Below are positions 28,801 through 43,800 of a stretch of DNA of 64,000 bases, one piece after another. The translations under genes and the position numbers were made by a program. Source of the DNA: Strigops habroptila (Eukaryota > Chordata > Aves > Psittaciformes > Psittacidae); NCBI RefSeq assembly GCF_004027225.2, contig NC_044284.2, positions 42,084,420 to 42,148,419 on the forward strand, in the 5' to 3' direction. The notes below the pieces were generated by a model. The model worked only from the letters and a program-made list of their open reading frames with translations. It made no database searches and was not told where the DNA came from. Within the stretch, counting starts at the first letter, position 1; every line of letters starts with the position of its first letter.

Positions 28801-31800
28801 ACGGCTTTTAGGTATGGGGATTGCCATATGAAGCCTGGTAAAGCCTTTTTGACTTAAGTCTTTCACAGGTCTAAAACTTACGCATTTTCCTTCTTCTGTG
28901 TAAGTACTAAGGTTCCTTAAATCTCCAGTTACCACTCCCCAATAAAATTCCAGGATCTTTCCCTCAACATCTAAGAAATGCTTACTGTAACCTCACCTTC
29001 CTCAACAATGCTAAAAACAAACTACAATTGAAAAGAAGGTTAACTAGGAGCAGCACTCCTCCCACCAATTATACCCAGACCCACCTCTTACATATGCCTT
29101 CCTTATATCAAAGGCTATGTCTTGTCTCATTAAGCTGGGGATAACATGACACAAGCTGTTATGCATTAAGCCCTAGTTGAACAGTAAACCAACACAATAT
29201 TGAAGGGGTACAGAAGGGAGGAGGAAATGTAGATAACATAGTATAAATTTCAGGTTTTCAGAAGAACAAGAACAGAGCTGGCAAAATGAATTCATTTTTA
29301 AGAGGCTTCACCCAGGTTTAAGCATTCAGAGTTAACATCTTGCACACTAGCCTTCTAGAGACCTACCTTTCTACACTGTTAAGATAAGAGGAACCATCAT
29401 GGCCTCCCACAGCATAAAGAAGATCATCCAAAACACTGACTCCAACACCACAGCGTCTTTTGCTCATGGAAGCCACCATCCGCCACTCATTGGTTTGAGG
29501 GTCATAGCGCTCGACACTGGAAATTGCATCTCCGCTACACCAGCCCCCCACTGTGAGAACCAAACACAAGAAATAGCATCATAACAATGCACTGAGCTCA
29601 TGTACTCTGTGTGTGCCTGGTACAAATAATGCCTCTGGACTTTGCGAGTCTTAACCCACTTCCCATCTCCGAGTTACTCATTCTAAGAACGACAATTAGA
29701 AGACAGAATGTGATTTTCAAGAGTATTAATATAAGTTTGGAAGTGCTGTGGTGTTCATAGCACCGAAGAAATCACACAAGTAAGAATGTGAAAATTAACT
29801 CAAACCTCCAAATATTAATGCACAGGTCACTTCAGAAATATATTGTGAAGACTGGCCTTCCAGGAACACTACCACCAGAAAACCCAGAACTGAGTCTCCT
29901 GACCTAAGCCAGCAGGAGCTATACATACCTGCAAAGAGCACTTCTCCACAGCGGATGGGTTTGCGTGGCCTAGTTCTTGGTCCTTGCATCAGTGGCCGCT
30001 CTTGGGGCAACAGGAGATAGTTTTTAGCTTCATCCACTAGATCCCTGTGCAAAACAGGAAAATATTAATCCCCAAAGTTCACCTGATACCAGTCTCAGGA
30101 GAAGATAAAAATCAAAACCGATCACAACAGAAGCCAGCAATAGTCATGCACTTCACATATTCACAAGTCATGTAAGTGCATGAATAGGTCAAGTCAAAAC
30201 ATAAACTCATCACTGCACTGGCATTGTGGGAAATCACAGACTCGAACCCCAGAATCCAATTAAGTTATCAAAGTGCAGACTTTTTACATAGAAAAACTAC
30301 TTTCAGTCCTAATGAGATTATGAATGCCATGCAAGTGATAAGCTGTAATGAAAGGCCATGACTAGAGAAACAAAAAATGTAAAGTAGAAAACAGTACACT
30401 GAAAGGTATTTTACCAGCAATAAAACTGCACACTTAAAGTTTACTATTTCACTGGAAACTTGAGAGAACAAAAACATTTGTAGGGCACACCACTGACTAT
30501 TATGCAAACAGAAAACACTTTTTCTTGCATCTCTTCTCCTCCCAGTTGCGAGAGGGGAAATTGTGAGATATTACCCATTTACCACTGACAAATCAGCACA
30601 GTTTTAGAGAACAGATGCAAACACAATGAAATCTCACTGTGTAAATCAGTGAGGAGATTTACCGGCATTCCTCGTCGCTCTTAATAAGTGGATCAGAACC
30701 CACTGTACCCACAAGAAACTTGGGACTCAGCAGTGGTAGACGGACGTGCTGCAGGACCTAAAACACAAAATGGAATATATATGGTAAACCACACACCCCC
30801 ACAGAGATGCAAGAAGCCAAATGGAAAATAGTGGCTAAAAGATTTTGAAAAAGAGTTAATAATTCCTCTGGCAAACATGCACAGTCATTTACACAGCCAA
30901 ACCCTGGCATTTTAGCTCCTCTTACAGCACCTTTATCTTCTCAATATACCCATTTATATACCCAGCAAAATACCAGTCTTTGAAAGGGAACAACCCACTG
31001 GATCTATTAACAGCTGGAAACAAGGTCACAATTAAAAACCTTTACAAAATTACAGATGTCAATACATTTGCCTGAAACACTAGTTTACTTAGAAGTTTTA
31101 TCAACCATTTAGCTCTCTTAAATGTGAGCCGTATTGTGCAGTAAAGGAACAATAACAAGCAACATGCTTTTCACAATGGTTTAGAATTTAGAGGTGAAAG
31201 CAGGTATAGACAGAGAGGCCTAAAAAGGCAAACATTTATAAGAGCATTAAGAGCTACCTTGAGAACAGCAGGTTTTTCTGGCTTGGTTTATTTAAAACAA
31301 TTTCCAAAGCTTTCAACTAAATAAAGTTGCACTTAATGTCTATTTTCAAAGCAGAAACACTGAGGCAGGCAGACTCTCACCTCTTTTGATCAGAAAGCCT
31401 GAGACTTCAGAGGCTTTCCAGCTGACAAGCTTTGTCAGAATGGGTACTTCTCTGTGAAATGGCTTGGCTTAGATGAAGCATCATATTTCAACAAAACCAT
31501 TCTGACAAGCTCCAGTACAGGATCATGTGGGCCGAGGCATCAAGCAGCAGAGCTTAAAGATACACCATAAATGAAGAAAAGCTTTTTTTTTTTAATCCAC
31601 TATGTTTTTTATACAACACTCAAAGCAATGCAGATGGGTTTGTCTGGACAGACCACTGGAGTGATCTAGCTTGGCAAGTCCTGCCTAGAAACAATTCAAC
31701 AACGCCCCTGTTGAAGACTCCAGACAGTGCACCTTCCAGCTTAGATGAACAGAGAGTGCAAGCCACCTACCACAGGTAGAAGTCAGAGAGATTTACTGGA

Positions 31801-34800
31801 GCTTTGCATACATTCAGAACTGACACTGCTGTGGCACCACCACATCAGCCCTCATTACTCTTCTTCTGGATAAAGCAGCCTCAAATGTTACTGTGCTCAA
31901 GATTACCTGTGGCAGCTGCGGTCTTCTTTCCTGAATGCTGTATTTCACCCAGGCCATCACTGCATTGAACACCTGCTCTTCACTGCGAACATTTAACTCA
32001 TCACTGGATATAATGTCTATGAGCTGATTGGCAGGAAGCAGCATGAACTCCTCACTCTCCATTACCTGATTAAACAGAAAAGGAAAGGGGGGAAAAAAAA
32101 AGTAAGGACAATGGCCAAAGCACCAGAGCATTCACCACACCAGCACTTCAGTGCAACTCTGAAGAGGACACAGTCCACCTGAATTAGAGTCTAATGGACA
32201 GATCCAGTAAAGTGCCAAATACCCATCAGTTTTGACATCAACACATGTGAAGGGTTTGCTGCACAGAGCAGAATGCAGTCCCTTGCAACACAACAAAGAC
32301 ACTTTTAGATGGGAATGCAAGTGAAAGGGACCTTTACACAAAATTCTTTTTTGTAGGACACTTTAAACCACAGAACACACTGACTGGATTTCAAAATACA
32401 CGAGAAAAACAAAGCCCTTCTTTAAAATCAGTCTCCTTGTTTTGGCATGTCTAACACAAAGCAGAAATAAAAATGTTGCATAGATGATAAATATGCGACT
32501 GAAAAGCACTATCAGAATAGAGAGGCTCTATTCACAAGAAATTCGAAACAGAGAACAAAATAAAAGTCTCAGAAACAAGTTATTAGAGACATTGTAGAGA
32601 ACATGGAAAGTCTTCCTGAATGTCGATTTGTGGCAGAATAAAAATATTTCAGGAAAGGGAGATGGACTGATTTGATCCTGCCTCTTTCATTTGCTCTTAA
32701 TATGCAAGTATGCACAAGTCCAGATGCACTAAAGAGAGAATCAGAGCTTCCTAAGGCCCTAAAGACTGATCTCTTGTGAAATTCAAGCCACTGACAATCT
32801 CCAAACACATAATTCCTTCAGCAGCCAAGATAGCAACCGAGTTTCTCAGAAGGCTTTAGCTGTCACTGGAGGACTGCTCAAACAACACACTGCAGAGCAC
32901 ATGTGAGTCACTCTGTGACTGCCTTGGGAAGTTACCGAGCTCATGCACAGCCATGTCTTCCTCACAGGTACCATGGGAAAGATGCAAGAATCAAAATAAA
33001 GAGAACTGCAGAAATGGTTTGATTCATAACTGCCATCTTGGCTTCCCTACAATCATTCCCAGTTTGTAGCCTGTAATCTCCAAGAGGTTCAGTGACAAAA
33101 AATTACTGAATATTGGCCTTGTTCTTATAATTTGTGGGCACATTAGAATTCCACGACTTATTTTATGATTTGCAGCATAAATTATATACCTCGACACAAC
33201 CATCTCAACAGGAATCAGCTGTGCAGTCCTTTTAATTACCTAAAGAAATTACTTAAAAGCACTGAACAGATCCACAAAAATCACCAAGTTACTGACAACA
33301 GAAAATATTGTTTAAAAAGACCACAACAATGAGATCAGTTACAAGACGGTTCTTGGATTTCATGGGCGTTCAGGGACAGGTTAACCCACACTTCTTCAGG
33401 CTTAGAGTAAGAACGGGGTTTATCATTAAAGATATTTATCAGCACTTTTCCACAGTCTCCCTCCTTTCTACGCTGACTAGCTTATGTCTAAACTTTACTC
33501 TGACAGTTTGTAAATGCAGCCTCAGAGACTGAAAACAGAGGCTCTGGAAATCTATGAGTTAAGGATGGTCATCCAGACTCTCCTTTCCACGCTCAGAAAA
33601 CCCAGTTCCATTGATGGCCTCAGAAAACTCAAAGTACTGGAAGCACTTCTGCAAACCAAATCATTACTACTATGCAACTTGTTAGTTTACATAGTAAATA
33701 ATTTTAAATGCTTTGGCTTATTCTGGCTTAATTATCAGGACACTAATAATTACCTAATACTACTAATGGTCTATTAGACTGACTTCTTATTAAACAAGAA
33801 TTGGATTGGCTTCATTTCCTCTACAGTATTCATGTGCACTGCTGCTTTTACAAACAGAACAAATGTCAAAGTATATAATATGGGGTGCGTTTTTTGTCTG
33901 TTGATACAAAGTACAAGTTGTTCATCCTCAAGTATATTTCTCCCTTCCCAAAGGTGTCAGAGACCAAACAAAAAAATACAAAAGTTGTCCTTGTACAGCA
34001 GAGTTGTTAACAGAACCATTTCACGTTATATCCACAAGATTCGCTAGGAGGTTTAGGCAACAAATTAAACTAAGGGGAATGGAAAACTTGGAAAAATATT
34101 TTACCAAGAAGTTAATGATCTAATACAGCAATACACATAAAAATTAATAGAACTAGAGGTTAGTGCAGCAGAGAACATGAAGCAATTCAAACTGCGTTCA
34201 AGGTAACTTGGCATGGATTGGCCTGATGCCTAGTGCTTAATATTTTACATTGTCATTCAGGAAAATCCCATCTCGCATTTCTTCCCAGCTCGGAGGAATG
34301 ATGAGCGTACAGCCTCTGCAGAGGAAGGCACATTTTTATCAGTTCTCAGCCTCCACAGTAGAGGATGATTAAGTAGCTGTATCACTGGCTTCCATCAGAG
34401 ATTACCAGTCCATTCTCCAGATGGAAAATAATGGCAGATTAGAACACAATGCCAAAAAGCAGCACCACTAAGATTGTCTGCAGAGAAACAGTGGGAGCAA
34501 AGAAATGATCATTAAGGATGAAGAGCTGCAAAATTCCCAGGGCACTGAAAGGGACATCAAAACCTGCCCAGGCCAACAAATAGTGCTCTAATCTAAGCAC
34601 TTGTTTTCCGGAGGCCATGATTCAGTTAAGTCAATTTTAATTTGCCTCATCTTTGAGTAGGAGTGGTTTTGAGTCCAAAACTTTTGCTTTTTGTGTTTTA
34701 ACAGGGATAAGGAAGATAGAAAGCTGTTTCTGAGGGACTGCAAAAGAAAAGAACCCCATAGCAAGCAGCCCTTAACAGCCAGCTATATGTACTAATGCTA

Positions 34801-37800
34801 AAACATTTTAAACCAAAATTGTTATGCTGTTAAAAAGTTATTTAGAGGCTTGTAAGCATGCCCTACTCATGTAATAACAAGAGCAGCACAGATCTAACCA
34901 TTAAAACAACCAGGCACTGAAAAAAGTGGCCATCTGGTTACCATCCTGCTCCCCCCAAAAAAATGTAGAAGAAATTAAATGCAGAGCAAGCACAGAGCAC
35001 ATGAAATGGACAGTTAAAATGTCAGGTTTTTGGGAAATCACCAAGTTCTGCAAAACACAAGCTCTCATCTTATACAGCAAATTCTATTTTCTAGTCTTTA
35101 CAGATAGGAAAGATGTATTTAACTGCAACTTTTAGAGTAAACTGATGTCATGTGTCTACAGCTAGATACCAAGTATTGTCTTCAATGTGTCCAACAGTCA
35201 AGTTCAACTGTGTTTGCTTCTGCTCATATTTTTTCTGATTGAAATTAATACAATTCCAATCTGTTTCCTGCAGGGGACAAAAAGTCAGCAAGCTGCAATC
35301 AATTACAGCACTTACATACTGCAGCTTCTCTGGGGACACTAAATGAGCACCACGAGTTGATACCGGAGTCACTCCCTTTGGAAAAGATCTACCTGTGAAG
35401 TAGGTGGAATGAGGAGATTTCTCCACAGCAGGCTACATGTTCCAAAGGATGAAAGAGTGCAGCTTCTAGAAGAGGCAAGAGACTAATCTCTTTTAGCAGA
35501 GGAACAGACGTCCATGCTGAGCGCACTCCTACAGAGCAGCTGGTTCCCAAACACAGACAAATTTTTACCCTTCCAACCAGGGCTCAGGAAAGACACCACT
35601 TAAAAGCACTGGGCTCCTTCCTGCATCTGGGTGTAACAGCAAAGTAAAGACCCATTCTTTCCAGACTACTGCTCACAAAATCCTTAATTATTATGCTGAT
35701 CCTTCCCCGAACCAGTTGCTGGCAATTCCCCTCCCCCACCCCCCCAAAAAAAACACTAAAAAAAAAAAAAAAAAAATCACCTAGGCAGAGAGTCACATAG
35801 GAACAGAGATTTGAGTTCAGAAAGGTAAGCTACAAAATTAAACAGCTTCTGCTGAATAATAGATGCAAAACCCTAGTTCTGCTACAGGAAGGGAGTTGAA
35901 GACTCCACTGAGGCAGTTGTGTGCTCTCCCATACACCCACCTTTCCAATCCCTAAACTCGACATCAAATTTTTTTGGTTCTATCGATGTACTGTCCTTAC
36001 TTTAACACCTATCTCCCCTCCAATCATGTAGAATCCAGAACATTTCTGAAAGGGGAATGAAATGTCATACCATTATGCAGTCCTGTCAGATTCACTGCCA
36101 AACTCCAGCTACACCTGCAACCTTGCCTTCCACATAGCACTTGCCACTCAACTTTCAGAAATGCTATGGATCATATACAAACCACTAGTACAACACAGTC
36201 CTACAAGTACTTCTTTCCTCTTTCTTCCCCACCTAATGACTGGTACCCATCACTGTTATGGCACACAGCAAATATAAAGGTAGGATTTGGAAAGAAGCAC
36301 AAGATGAGAGCTGCTCAAAGCTGTCACAGGACACATTCACACATTTTACACCCTAACTCCAACACACTAGCTTCTTACCTCCTGGAAGTTATGCTGTGTG
36401 AACTTGTCAGCAATCCTCAACAGTTCACGGCATGAATGAGTGTCAGCAAAAGCTCGGATGCCCAGGCAATTGGAAGGGTCCAACTGTCTCTTAAGGAACT
36501 CACAGCAGGCCTCCTGGATCTCAGCCAACTGGAGAAGGCAAGCAGCTGGCAACAAAGTCTGGACATTTCCCTCTTCTACAGTGATCTGAGAGGTGTATGC
36601 AAAGTCAATCAGCAGTTCCATGGCCCTTTCGTCGATGTCTCTAATTACTACTTCTGTCTGCCGAGACTCTGCCAGTTCCCCAGTGAACATGGCTCGGAAG
36701 TAAGGGCTGCAGGCTGACAGAATCACCCTGTGGGCATAGATCTTCTTTGCACCAACTACTAGCACCACATCACACAACTCCCGGTGCTTCCTCAGAAGAT
36801 TGATGACTTCCAGGGTTTGTCGAGGGTGCTTGTCAGAGATGTAGGGCATGCGAGCAGGCTGAGGCACCCCTTCTGGCAGTTTGTTAGGATCTCCGAGTGT
36901 GCAACGGCTAGTCACATCCATTCCGGTCTCTCCTGGTCGAGTACTGGTACACCTGCAGCGAAGGAAGTCGTAAGACAGGACCATCATCAACTAGTCTACC
37001 ACCAACTGTAAGCCAAAGTGCTCTACAGCTCGCACTGATTACAAGCACAAAACCAGCAGTGCCTGTAGCTCCATGCTGTAACATGGAAACAAGCACACAA
37101 TCACATGAAAGAGGAATCTGTCTCAAACCAAAGCATACCTAGAAGTAAACAAACATCAACTTCCAGCAGGCTTATATTTATACCTATTTTTATATGTTTT
37201 CTATGACACATGGCTGTAATATCCAACTACACATACATATTCATTAACTGAACTTCATAATAGCCTTGTGTGGTAGAGAAGCAATATCCCCATTTCATAG
37301 AGAGTAACTCAAAGCAGAAAAGATTAGCTGACTCGCCCATTGTCACTTGAGTTTTCTTTAACAGAGCTGGAGATGGATTTCCACTGCCAAGAATTCCAGC
37401 TGCATGATTTAGCCAAACTTTTCTGTTCTTTTACCTACTGTTTTTAGAGGGTCACTCATCATTGATGTCTGAACACACTAAACTGTCACACAGACTTCAG
37501 TAATTTAACATAGCCTGCAGCCTACCATGAGTGTTTCAGGTTCACAGAATATCCACGTAATCATCACCTCTTCAGTTATTTTGGAATTATGGAGGCTTCT
37601 GACTCAATCGACCTTCCCTGACACGTTTCAAGAGAAGGCTAATCTTTCCCAAGAATGGTAGACTAGGAGCTGCAGAAGGCAATTGGGATTATCATCCTGA
37701 TCAGGAAAAAGTCAAAACAATCAAAGTATCTACAACTATTCGCCTAGTGAGAAAGGAAGAAAATAAAGTCAAGATGATAACTTTAGAGATGAGGAATGAC

Positions 37801-40800
37801 TTGAGAATATATAAACCAAGTTTCTGGCACAGAGTAGGAACAACATACTATCTTCCGAGTTCCACATGCAACGTGTTAGCTAGCTGATGTTCTTCTTTAT
37901 GAAAGTTCACGTACCTTTCCTTTAGCCCTCACATCCCTGAGCAGATGTCAGCTCTGCCACAGCCTAAGTGCAGTAGCCCTCTGCACAGCAGCATGACAAT
38001 GCTGACAGACCACACTTCACACCACATATACTACTAACCCGAGAGAATGGGAATGCAGTATTGCCCCAAGGCTTTCTGCAGTTCTGCAGGGATGAACCAA
38101 GATGACACACCTCAAACCCCACTTTGCAGAGATGTCTGCCTACACCCCAGGCTTCATAACACATTATGACTGAAATCAGTGCTAAACGAGAACTAAACCC
38201 AACTCTATTTTCAGCAATCAGACTAAATAAGCAGATCAGTACACACATAACTGAGGTGGCATTTTGCATGTTCCAAGCATAGCATATGTGAATTTCTGCC
38301 ACATATCATACGCACAATTATTAAAAAAGATGCATCAGCGCCAGTAACATTCCAATTACTATGAAAATAAAGAAAATAAAGGAAACTATTTCCTCTTCCC
38401 ACTTCAAAGGAAAACCACCACTTAGATCAATTAAAGCGTACTGCACAAAGTATCAGAATACTGATAGTTATGAATTATCCAGTTAGTACACTAGCTGTTG
38501 AAAATATACTAAAAGACCCAATACATGCTATCCATTACCACCTTCTCTGGTACACTGTTATCTGTGAGCTGTCACTATCTCACTTGGTTTATATCAAGAG
38601 TTAAAAAGAAACCTAACTTCACATTGCTATTGCTCAATGTATTTTGCAGCCTGCTTGAAGTAAAGAATTAAAAAAAAGTAACTCGTATCTTTTCCTCTCA
38701 TTACTATGTCAAATGCACTTTCCAACCACAGGGAAACCAGTCTCTTTGCAACCATTCAAATTATTCACTTGCATCTTAGCCTGTTTCCCCATTTCCCCCA
38801 TGCTCTCTTCTTCATCAGCATATTCAGATGTTTCAGACCATTAGCAGCTGGGTCTTCCCTCTCGGTTTTGTTGCTTGTTCCTGTTCAGCCTCTGCACCTT
38901 AAATGCCTTGTGTTTTACTCCTATTCCATCTTTTTTATATCCATCACCATTCTCCTTTTCTGACACCTCTGACACATCCTTCTGCTGTTATACTGCCTCT
39001 CACTCTCCTCCACCCACTCTTGTCCCTCACAACCCAAATTCACCTTGTAGGGTTTGACAACCATTTTCAAAGCTCTGCCAAGTTCCTCATGAAAAATGCA
39101 CTAAGCTCTCCTCACAGCAACATAGACAAACCAAGTTTAATGGTACCCCTACAAAACCCCCTAAGAAACCTGGACTAAAGATTAACTTACCTAATTAGCT
39201 TGTTTTCATGGTCCTTAGCAGCTAAGGCCAGAGGGCAAGTAATTTAATCCCTCTACCAAGAGATGAAGAAAGTTAGTGACAAAAATCACCCTGTAGAGCC
39301 TAGCTCTTGCCAAGCAAGTCAAACAGATTTTTACTGTGCATTAGGGCTTTCAAGCTATGTCAAACCAAGCCCTGGGAGAAAAAAAAGAAAAATAAGAGCC
39401 CTATTAAGACACACACTCACTATAGTAATTTTTGGTCAGTCAAATCACAACAGTACAGAACAAGCATTCTTCAAATCAAAAACCCATTCCATGTAACTAA
39501 CATATCACAAGAGATGACCTATGTCCAAGACAATACCTGCTTCTGGAAAGCAGAATCCCTCTACTACACCCGTAGGCTTTCCTCAAAGACAACTCCCACT
39601 AAAAACAGCCCTAAAGAAGATCTCAGAGAACTTTTCAGACTGGCACAGATTCTAAGTACAGAAAGATTAGATTAAGTCTATGCTGCCACAAGGAATACAG
39701 TGTACCTCGTCAATCCCACCACCCAAGACTCTTTGCTGACACAGAGCAATGGGGTGGACCATCTTATGCCACATGACTGGCCAGATTTAGGCAGTAGTCC
39801 TTCCTGGCCAAGACAGGACAGAACAGGATTTTTACGCCCAAATGAGACTGCTGAACAAGTCTTTAAATAAACTGACTGAAAGGGAGTCTGGTTAGTAAGA
39901 TCTGGAGGCGTTCGTGCATTGTTCCCATCAGTGTTCATCTGAGTGCCCGCATTGCATCCAGCCTCCTTCCTCCAGGAAAGTCCTGGTTAATGACTAATAA
40001 AAACTGAATGGGTGGAAAAAAAGAGTAATAAACAAATTAGCACTCCCAATTCATCCATAACTTATATCTGGGAAATGCAAGAGCTTGGGAATTTCCAAAC
40101 TGGACCAAACCAGATGTCTGATGTTAAGCACTGTGGGTTGCTGCTTACACAGGCATGGAAGCATGTATTAGAAGGACACTGTCTGATAGCAAGCGCCTCC
40201 ACAGGTATAATAATTTAACTGCATTATGTGTGCATTATGCATATGTATGCATAGAGAATGAAATGATGAGTCAGTAGCTTAGAGGTGTGAAAGACAGAAG
40301 GCAACACTTGATCCTCACATGGCAGGCTAGCTGCCTCCCCCCACACACGCAAAGATAAGAGCTGCTCCTGAACACTCGGGGTGATTAAGAAGGGTTGAGG
40401 ATTGGAGAGGAAATGTGTATGCAAGGATAAAAGATTCACACCCAGCTATGCAGATATTCTGGGATTAGCTTCCATTAACATGCAGGGCTCGGGAAATCAG
40501 CAAATACAATGGGATTAAGAAAGGGCTGACAAAGGATCAGTTTTTGTAGCGCACTGCTGAAAAGTACAAATGGGAACACAGGCAGTCTGCAACACTAAGT
40601 GAGCTAGATAAATACGCTGCTCTGCCTCCATTTTACTAGGCTACACCAGTTGCCAAAACTTCATTCATTAACGCAGACATCTGTGAAACATCCAACCCAG
40701 GAGCTTACAGCAGCTCCTTCCAAAGTTCAAAAAAATATCTACTAACATATCTAGGAAAAATTCTCTCCAGCACTGTCCTAGAGCTCCTTAACTTCCAAGT

Positions 40801-43800
40801 CAGTGGCCTGTTTTTTTTTTTTTTTAGGTTAACATATGTTTTAGCATGAGATTATAAGCAAACTTTAACATTTTCCAGGAAAAAAAAAAATAGGCTGACC
40901 TATGCAACAGGACAAGTCTCAGGCTGAAAACATCAACTGAAATCCAAAATCATACATCACTACTGGATTTCAGTAGCAACAGATTTTAGTAGCAAATGAA
41001 AACAACAAACCAAACCAGTAGAAATTTCTGTCAATGCCTTGCTTTGAAATTAACACATACACAAAGAATATATTATTTCCTATACTTGTTACAAAACTGC
41101 CAGAACAAAGATCTTTGATTTGGACTAGCCAAATGAAATACCTTTGATGATGGAAGAGGCAATAACACTGCCAACTAAGTAAATGGAAGTGCTTTATTGT
41201 GACTATCAATACTCTAGGAATTAGTTAGCTAAAAGTCTGATTATTATTAAAAATACCACCAATTCCTCTTCTTACCTAGCCAGCAAGGTTTAGATACACA
41301 TTATCAATGAGACTGAGTCATGCAAACAAGCAAATAAACCTGACTGCAACAGTATTTTATACTGCTCAAAAGGAGAGCAGCAAGGATCTGGTACATATTT
41401 ACTACGAGGGTGGTGAGGTACTGAACAGGCTGCCCAGAAAAGTTGTGGATGTCCCATCCCTAGAAGTGTTCAAGGCCACACTGGATGGGGCTTTGAGAAA
41501 CCTGGTCTACCGGAAGGTGTCCCTGCCCAAGGCAGGGGGGATTGGAACTACATGAGCCCTTCCAACACAAACCAAACCATTCTATGCTTCTATGATATGT
41601 CTCTATTCCATTGTTTAGTTTGGTTTTTACTGACCAAGCCCAGAAAACTCAGTTTCACCAAGAATGAGGATGTCCATACTCTGAAAGACGAAGTCATTAC
41701 TGGAGTCTTTCAAAACCTTCCTAAGCCTTTTGTATTTTATCTTGGTCAAGAGCTATGTCCAAGCTATTGATTAACTTCAAGTGCACACAAGGGCCTCAAG
41801 CGCGCGGTTGGGGTCTGAAGACTCCCCCTCAGCATGGTCTGGCTGCCTGTGCTTGAGGCCGCTACGGTACAGCACTGTTGTAAGCTGGAATCAGGCTGCA
41901 GGAAAGAGGAAAGAGGTAGGAGGACCTCCCTGCTTTGCTTGGGAGCTGCTCAAGCCCTCGTGCCTGGTCTGAGCACATCTGCACCTGACCTTGTACTCCA
42001 CTGACACTGACCTGCTGAGTTGGCTTCCTGGCTTGACCTCAGCCCTTCTTCATCACTACAGACTTGGCTGATGAGTACCAGACTCCTGACTGACCCTGGT
42101 CATCAGATTTGCTTTGCCCTCCTTGCTCAGGTACTGTGGGACTATGCCCTTTACTGAGACGTCCCCTCTGCCTTGTTATTTCCTTCAGCAACACAATGTT
42201 CTCTTGCTGCTCCCTGACAGGGAGAAAGTATAGCCTGCCCCAACTGTCACTTCATTCCTAATGCAAGTGTCACGGTTTAAACCCAGCCGGAAAAGCAGCA
42301 CCACGTAGCCACTCGCTCGCACCCCCCACTTCTCTCTCCCCAGGTGGGACGGGGAGGAGAATCGAAAGAATGCAAAACCTGCAGGTTGAGGTAAAAACAG
42401 TGTAATAACTAAAATAAAGTACTATCTCATAATGATAATAATAAGGGAAATAACAAGGAGAGAGATATAAAACTAAAAGGGGACCCCACCCACCCAAACC
42501 AGCAAACACAAGTGATTCACAATACAATTGCTCACCACCCACTGACCGATACCCAGCCAATCCCCAAGCAGCAATCAGCCCCTTCTAGCCAACTTCCCCA
42601 TATTATATACTGGGCATGATGTGCTGTGGTATGAAATATTCCTTTGGCTAGTTTAGGTCTGGTGTCCTGTCTCAGCTCCCTCCTGGCTTCTTGTGCCCCT
42701 CCTCACTTGCTGAGCATGGGAAACTGAAAAGTCCTTGATCAGGGTATGCACTACTTAGCAACAACTAGAATATCGGTGTGTTATCAGCATTATTCTCACA
42801 CTAAAGCCGAAATACAGCAGGGCACCAGCTATTAGGAAAAAAATTAACTGTGTCCCAGCTGAAACCAGGACAGCAAGATAAATACCGTTTCAACATCAAT
42901 GTGTTTACTATACCCTTGACAGAAGTATCTGCAATTCCTTTTCTGTTCAAACTGTACTTCCCATCCTCTGAATGCTGTACACGTTTGATACCAAGTCGCC
43001 ATGCTTACTAATAGAGTACAGACAAGTCTCACTTCCCTCTTCTTGCAATATCTAACAGGACTCTTACATGTGGTATTAAATGGCTGCAGAGCCCTGAATA
43101 AAAGGATAAAAGGAAGTGCTCCACCATTGGCTTAGCTGGACTTTATAGGAAGATCTGGGAACTTAAAGCTCAGTCAGGAATCTTTTATCATTTTCTGCTA
43201 AGACACGCAGTCGAACAACAAACAAATTTTAACAATCCACACAGAGGGCTTTAAAATATGCAAGCATATTCAAGAATTGAAGTCCACAGCTTACGGTAGA
43301 GCGCTGCTTGTTAGCCTAGACTGCAGCAGTACAATACGTCGAGGCACAGTAATCAGCTAGCTAGATCAAAAGTAAAAGCATGTAAATACGTCAAATGTGT
43401 TATCCATGCCTTAACCTGTTTTGCCAGAGAGGGAGAGAAAACAAGAAGTACTCAAAAGTCTGGTCTGCACCCATTACTCACATAAAATTAAAAAATCCCC
43501 CAAAGCCTGAAGTGCCAGGATCAGCATCACAATAGAAAACCTCTATTACTTTAGCACCCAGCTGTTACTCACCACTAAAACTACCTAGTCTGAGTAGCAG
43601 ACAGAACTTCCATGATAGCAAGTCCAAGGCCACAAACCCACAAAAGACATGAACTTCAGCACTTCAATTTTCTGCCTCAATGCAACATGCAGAAAACAGC
43701 AGACAAAAAAAAAAAAAAAAAATTTAGAACCTCAATTTTTCCATTAGGAACACAAAAAATAGAGAGAAAACAAGAAAACAAGCCAAGCCAGTCACCAATT

